From an uncultured Clostridia bacterium (GTDB lineage Bacteria > Bacillota > Clostridia > Oscillospirales > Ruminococcaceae), in NCBI GenBank assembly GCA_944386475.1, contig CALXBH010000073.1:1-64000 (forward strand): a stretch of DNA of 64,000 bases, given 5' to 3'. The position numbers were made by a program, and so were the translations under genes. The notes under the pieces were generated by a model that worked only from the letters and a program-made list of their open reading frames with translations, ran no database searches and was not told the DNA's origin. Positions 16,797 through 26,148 of the stretch are shown here, one piece after another. The first letter of the stretch is position 1. Each line of letters opens with the position of its first letter.

Positions 16797-16912
16797 CATA
16801 AAATTTCGGACAAGAGGAATCTCCCGGGAATACCGGTCAAGGGGGATGAATAGATATAGCAAAGGACGAGTACAGCATGGACGCCCCAGCGTTCCGAAGA
16901 TAGGAGAGTAGG

Positions 16913-19681
16913 ATGGCTTTGAAAGTAGTGGATATTTTGCAGCAGGATTTATCCCAGGCGCCGCCCAAAAGAGAGGGGACCGAAGGGCTTACCTCCTCCG
17001 AGGCCAGGGAGCTTTTGGAGCAGGAGGGGGAAAACACCCTTCGGGGAGGGCATACCGTCCATCCGGTGAAGATCTTTGCCTCCCAGTTTAAGGACATGAT
17101 GGTGATGATCCTGCTTGTGTGCACGGCGGTTTCGGTGTTTATGGGAGAATTCACCGAAGCGGTGGCCATCGCCATCATTGTGTTTATTAATGCCCTGCTT
17201 GGCTTTTTCCAGGAGCTGAAAACCGAAAAGACCCTGGAGGCCTTAAAAAACATGGCGGCGCCCCAGGCATCGGTATACCGGGACGGCGCTCTCTGCAAGC
17301 TCCCCGCCACCCAGCTGGTGCGGGGGGACGTCATCACGGTGGAGGCAGGCGACCGGGTGCCGGCGGACTGCGTTATCCTGGACGCGGTGAGCCTTGCCGC
17401 TGAGGAGGCGGTGCTCACTGGGGAGAGCGTGCCGGTAGACAAAAAAGCCGGTGCGAACAAAGGGAGCGAACAGCTTTCTGAGCAAAACGAGCTTAACCGG
17501 GCCGACCTGTTATACATGGGGACGACGATCACCAAAGGCCGGGCCAAGGCCCGGGTGATCGCCACCGGGATGAAAACCCAGATGGGAAAGATCGCCGGGA
17601 TGCTCAACGAAATCGAGGAGGAGCCCACACCCCTGCAAAAGCGGCTGGCACAGCTGGGAAAATACATAGCGGCAGGATGCCTGATTATCTGTTTGATTGT
17701 CTCGGCCGCCGGGCTTTTGCGGGGCGAAAATTTCCTGGATATGCTCATCACCGGCGTATCCTTGGCAGTGGCCGCCGTTCCCGAGGGCCTGCCGGCCATC
17801 GTCACCATCGCGCTGGCGCTGGCGGTGGGGCGGATGGTTAAGCGCAAGGCGCTTATCCGCAAGCTCCACGCAGTGGAGACGCTGGGCTGCGCCAGCGTGA
17901 TCTGCTCGGATAAAACCGGTACGCTCACCCAAAACAAAATGACCGTCAAAGCGGTCTGCACCATGAGCCACTCTTTAACCGTCACCGGGGACGGTTACGA
18001 AAAAGCCGGGGGATTTGAATCGGATGGACGGCGGTTTTACGCCGCTCAGGACGGGGATGTGAAGCGTCTTATGGAGATTGCCGTTTTGTGCAACAATGCC
18101 CAGCTAAAGTCGGAAAAAGGCGGCTTTGTCAGCCGGGATCGGGCGGTCAACAAGGCCAAGGGTGTCCATCAGGTGTTGGGCGATCCCACCGAAGCCGCCC
18201 TTTTGGTGATGGCGGCCAAGGCGGGGATCCTGGCGGGTGACCTTGCCCTTGAGTACGAAAAGATAGCGGAAAACCCTTTTGATTCCGAGCGCAAATGCAT
18301 GTCGGTGGTGGTTCGGGACAAGAGCGGGAAGCGGTTTTTGCTGGTTAAGGGCGCCTGCGACGTCATCCTAAACCGGTGCTCCTCCTATCAGAAAGAGGGA
18401 GCGGTATCGGTGCTCACCGGCCCTGCCAAAAAGGAGATTTTAGCCCGCAACGACCAGATGGCCAATGAAGCTCTGCGGGTTTTGGGATTTGCCTACCGGC
18501 CGGTTCCGGAGGGGAGCGGGGATTACAAAGAGGATAACCTGATCTTTGTGGGGTTAACCGGCATGATCGATCCGCCCCGGCGGGAGGCAAAGGAAGCGGT
18601 CAAAACCTGCCGCCGGGCGGGGATCAAAACCATCATGATCACCGGCGACCATCTGGCCACCGCCCGGGCGATCGCCGCCCAGATCGGCATTTGGCACAAG
18701 GGGGATCATGTGTTTACCGGCGCCCAGCTGGATCAAATGGACGACGAGGAGCTGGCCGGGGTGGTGGAAAACACCACTGTGTTTGCCCGGGTTTCCCCTC
18801 ATCACAAGCTGCGGATTGTGCGGGCGCTGAAACAACACGGCCATGTGGTGGCTATGACCGGGGATGGGGTCAACGACGCCCCGGCCATCAAGGAAGCGGA
18901 CATCGGTGTGTCCATGGGAATTTCGGGAACGGATGTGACCAAAGAGGCCAGCGAGGTGATCTTACTGGACGACAACTTTGCCACCCTGGTGACGGCGGTG
19001 GAGGAAGGCAGGGTGATCTACTCCAACATCCGCAAGTTTATCCGGTACCTGTTGTCCTGCAACATTGGCGAGGTGCTCACGATGTTTTTGGGGATGCTCA
19101 TGGGGCTTCCGGTGGTGCTGCTGCCCATCCAGATTTTGCTTGTCAACCTGGTGACCGACGGGCTTCCCGCCATCGCCCTGGGGTTAGAGCCGCCGGAAAA
19201 GGATATTATGAATAAAAAGCCCCGCAAAGCGTCTGACAGCGTGTTTTCCGACGGCCTTTTAACCACGATCATCTTCCGGGGATGCCTCATCGGCCTTACC
19301 ACCCTGGCGATTTTTGTCACCCTGTTTCGCATGAGCCTCAGCGTGGATGTGGCCCGGACAGGGGCGTTTTTGGGGCTGGTGATGGCCCAGCTCATCCATG
19401 TGTTCGAGTGCAAAAGCGAAGTGAAAAATGTTTTCACCGTGCCTTACCTAAACAACATTAAATTGGTGCTGGCGGCGTCCCTTTCGGGCATCACCATCTT
19501 TTCGGTGATCTACATAAAAGCGCTTCGGCCGATTTTTTCCACTGTGCCGCTGACAGGAACCCATGTGCTGGTGGTGATCGGGTTCTGCCTGGCGGCGCCG
19601 GTTCTAAGCGCAGTATTCAGCCTGTTTCGGCGCAAAAAGTCCGGAGATATTACCCTGGATATGACCGGAAAACTGGGGTAG
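16913..19681 (+). CDS. Calcium-transporting P-type ATPase (type IIA)
   Basis: A 922-residue ten-helix pump with every catalytic motif: LTGESVPV in the actuator domain, DKTGTLT with the phosphorylated Asp333, TGDH and MTGDGVNDAPAIKEADIGVSMG. The ion-binding helices match SERCA-type pumps: PEGLPAIVT in M4, SCNIGEVLTMFLG in M5 (Asn and Glu) and LVNLVTDGLPA in M6 (Asn, Thr, Asp), with a Glu in the M8 segment HVFECKS. This supports ATP-driven Ca2+ export. TAGGAGAGTAGG precedes the ATG. The gene stands alone between the divergent rnhA and a DUF4830 gene. It contrasts with the degenerate P-type relative at the left edge of the window. Confidence 0.94.
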   Translation: MALKVVDILQQDLSQAPPKREGTEGLTSSEARELLEQEGENTLRGGHTVHPVKIFASQFKDMMVMILLVCTAVSVFMGEFTEAVAIAIIVFINALLGFFQELKTEKTLEALKNMAAPQASVYRDGALCKLPATQLVRGDVITVEAGDRVPADCVILDAVSLAAEEAVLTGESVPVDKKAGANKGSEQLSEQNELNRADLLYMGTTITKGRAKARVIATGMKTQMGKIAGMLNEIEEEPTPLQKRLAQLGKYIAAGCLIICLIVSAAGLLRGENFLDMLITGVSLAVAAVPEGLPAIVTIALALAVGRMVKRKALIRKLHAVETLGCASVICSDKTGTLTQNKMTVKAVCTMSHSLTVTGDGYEKAGGFESDGRRFYAAQDGDVKRLMEIAVLCNNAQLKSEKGGFVSRDRAVNKAKGVHQVLGDPTEAALLVMAAKAGILAGDLALEYEKIAENPFDSERKCMSVVVRDKSGKRFLLVKGACDVILNRCSSYQKEGAVSVLTGPAKKEILARNDQMANEALRVLGFAYRPVPEGSGDYKEDNLIFVGLTGMIDPPRREAKEAVKTCRRAGIKTIMITGDHLATARAIAAQIGIWHKGDHVFTGAQLDQMDDEELAGVVENTTVFARVSPHHKLRIVRALKQHGHVVAMTGDGVNDAPAIKEADIGVSMGISGTDVTKEASEVILLDDNFATLVTAVEEGRVIYSNIRKFIRYLLSCNIGEVLTMFLGMLMGLPVVLLPIQILLVNLVTDGLPAIALGLEPPEKDIMNKKPRKASDSVFSDGLLTTIIFRGCLIGLTTLAIFVTLFRMSLSVDVARTGAFLGLVMAQLIHVFECKSEVKNVFTVPYLNNIKLVLAASLSGITIFSVIYIKALRPIFSTVPLTGTHVLVVIGFCLAAPVLSAVFSLFRRKKSGDITLDMTGKLG

Positions 19682-19759
19682 CTGGAATCTTTTGCATCAT
19701 GGCCGCATACAATTCCAATACAGGCTTAGTGAAACAATTGTTGGAAAAGGGGTGCGGGG

Positions 19760-20239
19760 ATGTTTGTTTGTTCTATGAAAATGTCCAGAATCAAAATATT
19801 TGCGGTGTTTGCCGTGGTGCTGATAGCGGCGCTCATCGGCATCGGCGTTTTGGTGTCCTCCCGGGGGGAAGCAAATACTTCCGCCAGCGCCCAGACGCCA
19901 AAACTTTTGGCCGAAACGAATGAACAGCGGATCGATTTTCTCAAGCAGTTCGGATGGGAAGTCTCCGCCGAACCGGTAGAGGTGGTGGAGGTAGTCATCC
20001 CCACCGAATTTGACCAGACCTATGAAAAATACAACATTATCCAGAAAAAACAGGGGTTTGATCTGGAGGATTATAAAGGGAAGCGGGTCAAACGCTGGAC
20101 CTATGAGATCACAAACTACCCGGACGGCAAAACAGGTGTCAGGGCCAATCTTTTGGTGCTGGATGACAAGATCATCGGCGGGGATATAAGCTCGGTGGAG
20201 CTCGACGGCTTTATGCACGGCTTTCAGCTGGAGGAATAG
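19760..20239 (+). CDS. DUF4830 domain-containing membrane-anchored protein
   Basis: A 159-residue protein with a single N-terminal membrane segment (about 10-31) and a short extracellular domain. The stretch NEQRIDFLKQFGWEVSAEPV followed by VVIPTEFDQTYEKYNIIQKK is the typical DUF4830 pattern. The family has no established function. Two further in-frame ATG codons (residues 6 and 8) could be the start; the first is kept because GGGGTGCGGGG precedes it. It ends at a strong terminator and lies 78 bases after the Ca2+ ATPase. Confidence 0.8.
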   Translation: MFVCSMKMSRIKIFAVFAVVLIAALIGIGVLVSSRGEANTSASAQTPKLLAETNEQRIDFLKQFGWEVSAEPVEVVEVVIPTEFDQTYEKYNIIQKKQGFDLEDYKGKRVKRWTYEITNYPDGKTGVRANLLVLDDKIIGGDISSVELDGFMHGFQLEE

Positions 20240-20248
20240 GGATTATAT

Positions 20249-20284
20249 AAAGGAGGTTGCAGCCAAAAGCTGCAACCTCCTTTT
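20249..20284 (+). terminator. Rho-independent terminator
   Basis: A perfect 15-base stem (20249-20263 with 20269-20283), loop CAAAA and a short T4 tail. Confidence 0.85.
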
Positions 20285-20325
20285 GGATATGTCCCATTTG
20301 TGATAACGCGGCATTATTTTTCTGT

Positions 20326-20796
20326 TTACGGCTCTTTCCGCTCTTTTTGGACAAATCCCAGAGCAAGAATACCGCAAACAATAGCTAGCATCAGCAAAGG
20401 AAGCTCGAAAGCCAAGGCGCTATAGCCCCAGGATTTCATACTGATATGCCAAAGAGAAATACCGCTGCCAAGCAGGATAAACAGGATTCCCAGAACTTTA
20501 TACTGCTTTTTAAGGGGAGGTTTTGCAATCAAAAGCAGGACAAACCAGACGGATGCGATAATCAGCCTGGGAGCGTTAAACTCGACCAAGAAACTAAGCC
20601 AATGAGAATCACCACTAAACAAATAAACAATGTACCCAAAGTTCCTTGCAAATGTTAGGAAACAGAGAAACAGATAAACGCCGGACAAAATACGGCATAG
20701 GGACCACTTGCTCATATCCGGAAGGGTATTTCCGCATTTTCCGCACCACTTGCTTTTAGAGGGATTTTCCGCGCCGCAGTTTGGGCAAACCGCCAT
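20326..20796 (-). CDS. Zinc-ribbon membrane protein, single ribbon
   Basis: A 156-residue protein. The N terminus is a zinc ribbon, CPNCGAENPSKSKWCGKCG (4-22), with two CxxC pairs. Four hydrophobic segments follow (about 33-60, 76-92, 100-120 and 128-148). Small ribbon-plus-membrane proteins of this kind are common in clostridia and unassigned. It is downstream of a second zinc-ribbon gene on the same strand, 23 bases away, and both likely share the promoter at 21408-21435. Confidence 0.8.
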   Translation of the reverse strand: MAVCPNCGAENPSKSKWCGKCGNTLPDMSKWSLCRILSGVYLFLCFLTFARNFGYIVYLFSGDSHWLSFLVEFNAPRLIIASVWFVLLLIAKPPLKKQYKVLGILFILLGSGISLWHISMKSWGYSALAFELPLLMLAIVCGILALGFVQKERKEP

Positions 20797-20819
20797 TTTT
20801 TGAACACTCCTTTCCGCCT

Positions 20820-21353
20820 CTATTCAAACATGGATAAAAACGACGACAGCCATGATAGTATTTTTCCGCCGGCAATCAGCATGGTAAGCACCCACAATAC
20901 CAACCAGACAACAGCCGCCACACAGGCCCAGGTTATCAGCTTGGCGGACAGTTTTTTCTGCCCCCGGAAAGGGGTGAGAGAAACCAGAAGCCCCAAAATA
21001 AGGCCGGTTAATGGGATAAAAATACAGTGGAGATACAGAATGAATTTGACTACTCCTTTTTCCAAAATACCGTCTGAAAAGGCGTTTTGCGGGGACCAAA
21101 AAGCCTCTCTTTCTCGTTCTTCCGGGTTTAATTGAGGATTGGTAAAATCCATCATATCCGCGCCGCATTTAATGCAGAAACGATTATCCTCTGCGTTTTG
21201 AATCCCGCAATAGGGACACTTTTTTGTTGCACTTTTTGGTGTTTGAGTTACCGTGCCCGCCGCTTGTGTCATATTCACTATATCCGCGCCGCATTTGACA
21301 CAAAACTGGAAATCATCCGGATTTTGATGACCGCAATAGGGACAGCTTTTCAT
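20820..21353 (-). CDS. Zinc-ribbon membrane protein, two ribbons
   Basis: A 177-residue protein. Two zinc ribbons stand in tandem: CPYCGHQNPDDFQFCVKCG (4-22) and CPYCGIQNAEDNRFCIKCG (46-64), nearly the same in sequence, which points to an internal duplication. A charged linker and two to three membrane helices (about 98-125 and 137-168) follow. Function unknown. It is the first gene of a two-gene unit with another ribbon protein and is divergent from an XRE regulator. Confidence 0.8.
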   Translation of the reverse strand: MKSCPYCGHQNPDDFQFCVKCGADIVNMTQAAGTVTQTPKSATKKCPYCGIQNAEDNRFCIKCGADMMDFTNPQLNPEEREREAFWSPQNAFSDGILEKGVVKFILYLHCIFIPLTGLILGLLVSLTPFRGQKKLSAKLITWACVAAVVWLVLWVLTMLIAGGKILSWLSSFLSMFE

Positions 21354-21407
21354 GTTGCTCCACTCCTCGGATTTTTTATTTTATATAGTTGCCGCAGGTT
21401 TATCTTC

Positions 21408-21435
21408 ATTATAGCAAATATTTCGCAAAAATCAA
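21408..21435 (-). promoter_or_regulatory. Sigma-A promoter for the zinc-ribbon pair
   Basis: Minus-strand TTGATT (complement of 21430-21435), 16-base spacer and TATAAT (complement of 21408-21413), in an AT-rich intergenic region shared with the divergent XRE gene. Confidence 0.7.
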
Positions 21436-21514
21436 TATTAATAGCTAAAAATATAGTTATAAGTTTCTTTTAACTTACAGTTATCACTATCAAAATTAAC
21501 TTGAGGTGATAGTC

Positions 21515-21853
21515 ATGAGTGTGGATTATAAATTGATCGGCAGCCGGATTAAGGCCAAGCGAAAGGCCGCCGGAAAAACCCAGGAGCAGCTGGCGGAAAA
21601 GCTCTCCGTCAGTGTGGGATATATCAGCCAATTAGAGCGCGGCGTTACAAAAATAAGCCTGGATACCCTGTCGGAAATTTGCTCGATTTTAAACTGTGAT
21701 ATGCCTTTTTTTATTACAGGGGCCTCTACGGGACAAAATGCCTATTTGCAGGCAGAATTATTGGATAAATATGCTGCCCTTAACCAAATCCAAAAAAGAA
21801 TCGTATTGGAGTTTATAGATATTCTCGTTAAACACAGCGGCGTTAATTCTTAA
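21515..21853 (+). CDS. XRE family transcriptional regulator
   Basis: A 112-residue protein with one N-terminal helix-turn-helix of the Cro/CI type: IKAKRKAAGKTQEQLAEKLS then VGYISQLERGVTKISLDTLSEIC (about 10-55). The C-terminal helices have no effector domain. TTGAGGTGA precedes the ATG at 21515; a GTG three codons upstream falls inside the ribosome site. It is divergent from the zinc-ribbon pair across 160 AT-rich bases. A short inverted repeat, TATCAC (21482-21487) and GTGATA (21506-21511), lies just before the start. Regulation of the neighbouring pair is plausible but not shown. Confidence 0.9.
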   Translation: MSVDYKLIGSRIKAKRKAAGKTQEQLAEKLSVSVGYISQLERGVTKISLDTLSEICSILNCDMPFFITGASTGQNAYLQAELLDKYAALNQIQKRIVLEFIDILVKHSGVNS

Positions 21854-21936
21854 AACATGTGCAGTTGCCAAAAGCCGGACGCTTGTGATAAAATAAACAC
21901 ATATCTGCATATATCTGCCGGAACGGAGGGGAATGG

Positions 21937-22668
21937 ATGCCGGATGCTGTCATGCGGCTGGATAAATTTTTTTCCAGCCAGTCGATTTTAAGCCGTAAAG
22001 AAACGGCGAAGTGCGTCCGCCAGGGACGGATCACCGTCAACGGGGAACCTGCCCGGGCCTGCGATCAAAAAATAAGCCCCGGCCGGGACCGGATCGCCCT
22101 GGACGGCCAGGAGGTAGGCTTTAAACAGCATGTTTACCTGATGCTCAACAAGCCCGCCGGGGTGGTGAGCGCGACCGAGGACAGCCGGTATCCCACCGTG
22201 CTGGATCTTGTGCCCCCCGAGCTGTACCGCAAAGGCCTTTTTCCCGCCGGGCGGCTGGATAAGGATACCGAGGGCTTTGTCCTTTTGACCGACGACGGGG
22301 AATTTGCCCACGCAATGTTATCTCCCCGGCATCATGTCCCCAAGGTGTACGAGGCGGTTTTGGACGGGCCGGTGGGCCCCAGAGAGCAGGAACTGTTCGC
22401 CGCGGGAATGACCCTGGCCTCCGGCGAGGTATGCGCTCCCGCCGGACTTAGGGTGCTGTCTGGGGGGGAGCATCCGCTGGTGGAAGTCACTTTGGTGGAG
22501 GGAAAATACCATCAGATCAAGCGGATGTTCGGGGCGGTGGGCCGCCGGGTGGAGGCCTTAAAGCGTGTAAAAATCGGCGGCCTTATTTTGGACAAAACGC
22601 TTCAAAAAGGCGATTGCCGAGCCCTTTCCCCCCAGGAGGTTGAGGCGGTTATAAGTAGAATTTTATAA
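21937..22668 (+). CDS. Pseudouridine synthase, RsuA/RluB/RluF family
   Basis: A 243-residue rRNA-modifying enzyme. An S4 RNA-binding domain (about 6-50, MRLDKFFSSQSILSRKE) is followed by the catalytic domain, with the active-site Asp in GRLDKDTEGFVLLTDDG (near 107-123) and the C-terminal EGKYHQIKRMF. Relatives of this length with an S4 domain isomerise a uridine in 16S or 23S rRNA; RsuA is the closest type by length, but the target base cannot be decided. The start could also be the ATG four codons later (MRLDKFF); CGGAGGGGAATGG suits the first. Confidence 0.92.
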   Translation: MPDAVMRLDKFFSSQSILSRKETAKCVRQGRITVNGEPARACDQKISPGRDRIALDGQEVGFKQHVYLMLNKPAGVVSATEDSRYPTVLDLVPPELYRKGLFPAGRLDKDTEGFVLLTDDGEFAHAMLSPRHHVPKVYEAVLDGPVGPREQELFAAGMTLASGEVCAPAGLRVLSGGEHPLVEVTLVEGKYHQIKRMFGAVGRRVEALKRVKIGGLILDKTLQKGDCRALSPQEVEAVISRIL

Positions 22669-22865
22669 AAAAAATGCACTTGAATTCTGTTTTTTTGATG
22701 CGTTAGGCAAAGTACATAAAGCTATTTTGCAAAGTTTGGGTAATCGGTGACTGTTATTTTATCCCCGACTTTGTTATAGTATTAGTTGTAATTCGTGTAT
22801 ACTTGCGTACTTTTATATGTTGAAATACTGTATACCGATTGAAAAACAATCTAGGAGGTCCTTTC

Positions 22866-24008
22866 ATGGCAAGTTTGTCGCTTCGAAACATTTATAAAAG
22901 ATATCCGGGCGGCGTCACCGCTGTATCCGATTTCAATCTCGAAATTAAGGATAAAGAATTCGTTATCCTGGTCGGTCCTTCCGGCTGCGGTAAATCCACA
23001 ACCCTTCGCATGATCGCCGGCTTGGAGGAAATCTCCGATGGTGAGCTGTATATCGGCAACAAGCTGGTCAACGACGTAGCGCCTAAAGACCGCGATATCG
23101 CGATGGTGTTCCAGAACTACGCGCTGTATCCGCACATGACCGTGTTTGAAAACATGGCGTTCGGCTTGAAACTGCGCAAAACCCCGAAAGATGAAATCAA
23201 AAAGCGCGTGGCGGAAGCTGCCCGCATTTTGGATATTGAGCATCTGCTCGACCGTAAGCCCAAGGCGTTGTCCGGTGGTCAGCGTCAGCGTGTTGCGCTG
23301 GGCCGTGCTATCGTTCGTGAGCCTCAGGTCTTCCTTCTGGACGAGCCGCTGTCCAACTTGGACGCAAAACTCCGTGCCCAGATGCGGACCGAGTTGTCCA
23401 AACTCCATCAGCGCCTGGGAACCACCTTCATCTACGTTACCCATGACCAGACCGAAGCTATGACCATGGCTGACCGGATCGTTGTCATGAAAGACGGCGT
23501 TATTCAGCAGGTGGATTCTCCTCAAAAACTGTATGCAGAGCCTGCCAACGTATTCGTCGCCGGCTTTATTGGATCTCCTCAAATGAACTTTATCGACGCG
23601 ATGCTGTTTGAAAAAGACGGCAAAATGTATGTGGAGTTCGGCTCTGAAGATACCAAGAATAGACGGGGTAAAAAATTCCAGGTTGAGCTTCCCGAGAGCA
23701 AGCTGAAAAATCCGGAGATTAAAAATTACGTAAATAAAGAGGTTATCGTGGGCGTCCGTCCTGAGTGCATCCACGACGAGGAGATGTTCTTAGCTTCGGC
23801 GACCACCGGCTTTATCGACTGCGTTGTAGAGGTCACCGAGCGCATGGGTGCGGAGACTTACTTGTACCTCAACTGTGAAGGCACCTCTCTGACTGCCCGC
23901 GTTTCTCCTCGGAACACTTCCCGTGCTGAAGATGAGATCCGTATGGCTATCGATCCCCAGAAGGTTCACATCTTCGACAAGGAAACCGAAAAGATCATTA
24001 TCAACTAA
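22866..24008 (+). CDS. Carbohydrate ABC transporter ATP-binding protein (MsmK/UgpC type), orphan
   Basis: A 380-residue ATPase of the CUT1 sugar importers. Walker [10 protein letters not shown] (about 38-46), the Q-loop [12 protein letters not shown], signature [15 protein letters not shown] and Walker [17 protein letters not shown] are intact. After residue 240 comes the regulatory TOBE/MalK-type domain. No permease or sugar-binding gene lies nearby, which fits the single shared ATPase that serves several sugar importers in many Firmicutes. TAGGAGGTCC precedes the ATG. Many GGT, CGT, GCT and ATC codons set it apart from neighbours and suggest high expression. It is monocistronic with its own terminator; a CdaR-type regulator follows. 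Confidence 0.93.
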   Translation: MASLSLRNIYKRYPGGVTAVSDFNLEIKDKEFVILVGPSGCGKSTTLRMIAGLEEISDGELYIGNKLVNDVAPKDRDIAMVFQNYALYPHMTVFENMAFGLKLRKTPKDEIKKRVAEAARILDIEHLLDRKPKALSGGQRQRVALGRAIVREPQVFLLDEPLSNLDAKLRAQMRTELSKLHQRLGTTFIYVTHDQTEAMTMADRIVVMKDGVIQQVDSPQKLYAEPANVFVAGFIGSPQMNFIDAMLFEKDGKMYVEFGSEDTKNRRGKKFQVELPESKLKNPEIKNYVNKEVIVGVRPECIHDEEMFLASATTGFIDCVVEVTERMGAETYLYLNCEGTSLTARVSPRNTSRAEDEIRMAIDPQKVHIFDKETEKIIIN

Positions 24009-24028
24009 TTCGGTTGTCTGAACATAGT

Positions 24029-24065
24029 AAAAACGGATCCGCTTACAGGCGGGTCCGTTTTTTTA
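24029..24065 (+). terminator. Rho-independent terminator
   Basis: AAACGGATCCGC (24031-24042) pairs with GCGGGTCCGTTT (24049-24060, one G-T pair), followed by T7. The next 170 bases are AT-rich and contain no gene that I can see. Confidence 0.88.
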
Positions 24066-24236
24066 TTTGATAGAAAAGTTAAAGGAAACTTCTTCATTTA
24101 ACAGGGAGTTAACAAATAGATGCTCAAAATGTGTTACAATTTGTAATAAATTCGCAGAAATTGTTTCCAATTCGAAATTTATCAAGAGAGATCGAGCTTT
24201 TTTATAAAATTTTTTGATAATGTGCCGTAAAACCGG

Positions 24237-24265
24237 TTGCAAAAATTGGTGTTTTTAGTTAAAAT
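24237..24265 (+). promoter_or_regulatory. Sigma-A promoter for the CdaR-type regulator
   Basis: TTGCAA (24237-24242), 17-base spacer and TAAAAT (24260-24265), 77 bases before the ATG. It could also feed ftsEX, since no terminator separates them. Confidence 0.65.
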
Positions 24266-24342
24266 AAAACTAACTAGGCATGTAAAGCTGTCGTAAAATG
24301 TTAAGGCGGCTGAAAAATTTTATAAAAAAGAAGGAGATTAAC

Positions 24343-25428
24343 ATGTCCAACCGACTTTTTCAAGGCGTCGTCCATCAAATGCGGGATGCAATCGACCGGG
24401 TCATTGGCGTCGTAGATGAAACGGCGACCATCATTGCCTGCAGTGAGCTTTCCAAAATCGGCATTACCCACGAATTTATCTCGTTGGATATGGCGGATTC
24501 CCATGACACCTTTATCCGCGACGGCTATACGTATAAGCCGTTTGGGCCTCATATCAAACCTGATTATGCCGTTTTTGTGGAAGGTGTGGATGAAACTGCG
24601 TCCAAATACGCGCAGATTCTGGCGATCACTCTGTCGAGCATCAAGCAGTATTACGACGAGAAATACGACCGGAACAACTTTATCAAAAACGTTGTTTTGG
24701 ACAACATCCTGCCGGGGGATATCTATGTCAAGGCCAGGGAGCTTCACTTTAACACCGACGTCAGCCGGGTGGCCCTGCTGATTAAGGTGATCTCTTCCAA
24801 TGATGTCAGCGCTTATGACGTCATCCAGAATCTGTTCCCTGACAAGCAAAAGGACTTTGTTTTTAACATCAGCGAAAGCGATATCGTCTTGATTAAAGAG
24901 ATCAAGGCCGGCATTGATTCCAAGGATCTGGAAAAGCTGGCCCGTTCGATTGTGGATACGTTAAGCAGCGAATTTTACACCCGGGCTACGGTAGGCATCG
25001 GCACCGCGGTGGTGGGCGTGAAGGACTTGGCCCGTTCGTTTAAGGAAGCGCAGGTGGCGCTGGAAGTGGGCAAGGTGTTTGACACCGAGAAAGCGATTGT
25101 CAGCTATGACAATTTGGGCATTGCCCGGCTGATTTACCAGCTTCCCACAACGCTGTGCGAAACCTTTTTAAAGGAAGTTTTCAAACAGGGCTCTATTGAG
25201 TCTCTGGATCATGAGACGCTGTTTACCATTCAAAAATTCTTTGAAAACAACCTGAACGTTTCCGAGACTTCCCGCAAGCTGTTTGTCCACCGCAATACGC
25301 TGGTTTACCGTCTGGAGAAGATCAAAAAACTCACCGGTCTGGACCTGCGGGAATTCGACCATGCGATTATCTTTAAAATCGCGCTGATGGTGAAAAAATA
25401 TCTGACATCCAATCCGGTGAAATTCTAA
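24343..25428 (+). CDS. CdaR/PucR-type transcriptional regulator
   Basis: A 361-residue protein. The N-terminal part (1-130) resembles the sugar-diacid-recognition region of CdaR-type regulators, the middle is a GGDEF-like non-catalytic domain (ATVGIGTAVVGVKDLARSFKEAQVAL, near 219-244), and the C terminus is a PucR helix-turn-helix (NLNVSETSRKLFVHRNTLVYRLEKI, about 302-326). Such proteins usually activate carbohydrate or acid-metabolism genes. AAGAAGGAGATT precedes the ATG at 24343. It lies between the orphan sugar ATPase and ftsE (27 bases), without a terminator before ftsE. The target set is unknown. Confidence 0.88.
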   Translation: MSNRLFQGVVHQMRDAIDRVIGVVDETATIIACSELSKIGITHEFISLDMADSHDTFIRDGYTYKPFGPHIKPDYAVFVEGVDETASKYAQILAITLSSIKQYYDEKYDRNNFIKNVVLDNILPGDIYVKARELHFNTDVSRVALLIKVISSNDVSAYDVIQNLFPDKQKDFVFNISESDIVLIKEIKAGIDSKDLEKLARSIVDTLSSEFYTRATVGIGTAVVGVKDLARSFKEAQVALEVGKVFDTEKAIVSYDNLGIARLIYQLPTTLCETFLKEVFKQGSIESLDHETLFTIQKFFENNLNVSETSRKLFVHRNTLVYRLEKIKKLTGLDLREFDHAIIFKIALMVKKYLTSNPVKF

Positions 25429-25455
25429 CCAAGTAAGGTTTAGGAGCAGTTGTAG

Positions 25456-26148
25456 ATGATTGATTTAATTAATGTAAGCTTTTCATATGACAACGGGACA
25501 ACCGCTCTTAAGGATGTTAACCTAAAGATTGACAGCGGGGAGTTTGCCTTTGTAGTAGGTGCATCCGGAGCGGGCAAAAGCTCCCTGCTAAAGCTTTTGC
25601 TCAGGGAAAATGTAGCAAATTCCGGCACGGTGATTGTCAACGGGTTTAACTTAAACAAACTCAAGCGCCGGGAGATTCCGAAATTCCGCCGCTCTATCGG
25701 GGTGGTGTTCCAGGACTTCCGCCTGATTCCCACCATGACGGTGTTTGACAACATCGCTTTCAGCTTAAGGGTAACCGATGCGTCCAACAAGTTTATCCGC
25801 AGCCGGGTTCCCTATGTGTTGGAGCTGATGGGACTTACCGACAAGGTCAAGCGGTTCCCCAACGAGCTTTCAGGCGGGGAGCAGCAGCGTGTGGCTTTAG
25901 CCAGAGCGCTGGTCAACGACCCCACGCTGCTCATTGCCGACGAGCCTACCGGAAACGTTGACCCAGAGCTCAGCTATGAAATTTTAGAGTTGCTGCGGGA
26001 GATTAACAACTGCGGCGTTACCGTGCTCATGGTTACCCATGAGCACGATTTAGTGCGCTATTTTGGCGGACGAACGATTAATATTGAAAACGGGAAAGTC
26101 GCTTTCGATGGAATTATAGGAGGCCAGGATGAAAGGGAGCAGCTTTAA
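25456..26148 (+). CDS. ftsE: Cell division ATP-binding protein FtsE
   Basis: A 230-residue ABC ATPase. Walker A GASGAGKSS (35-43), FQDFRLIPTMTVFDN, signature LSGGEQQRVALARALV and Walker B LLIADEPTGNVDPE are present; the tight match of FRLIPTMTVFDN is characteristic of FtsE. With FtsX it forms the type VII ABC complex that transmits ATP hydrolysis across the membrane to peptidoglycan hydrolases. The ftsX start lies 20 bases inside its 3' end, so the pair is coupled. Confidence 0.96.
   Translation: MIDLINVSFSYDNGTTALKDVNLKIDSGEFAFVVGASGAGKSSLLKLLLRENVANSGTVIVNGFNLNKLKRREIPKFRRSIGVVFQDFRLIPTMTVFDNIAFSLRVTDASNKFIRSRVPYVLELMGLTDKVKRFPNELSGGEQQRVALARALVNDPTLLIADEPTGNVDPELSYEILELLREINNCGVTVLMVTHEHDLVRYFGGRTINIENGKVAFDGIIGGQDEREQL

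Noticed and set aside
16837-17985. Open frame of 382 codons opposite the Ca2+ ATPase
   Set aside because: Serine- and arginine-rich translation without a domain pattern; shadow of the pump gene.
22851-23774. Open frame of 307 codons opposite the sugar-ABC ATPase
   Set aside because: No motif and full overlap with a clear gene in the opposite direction.
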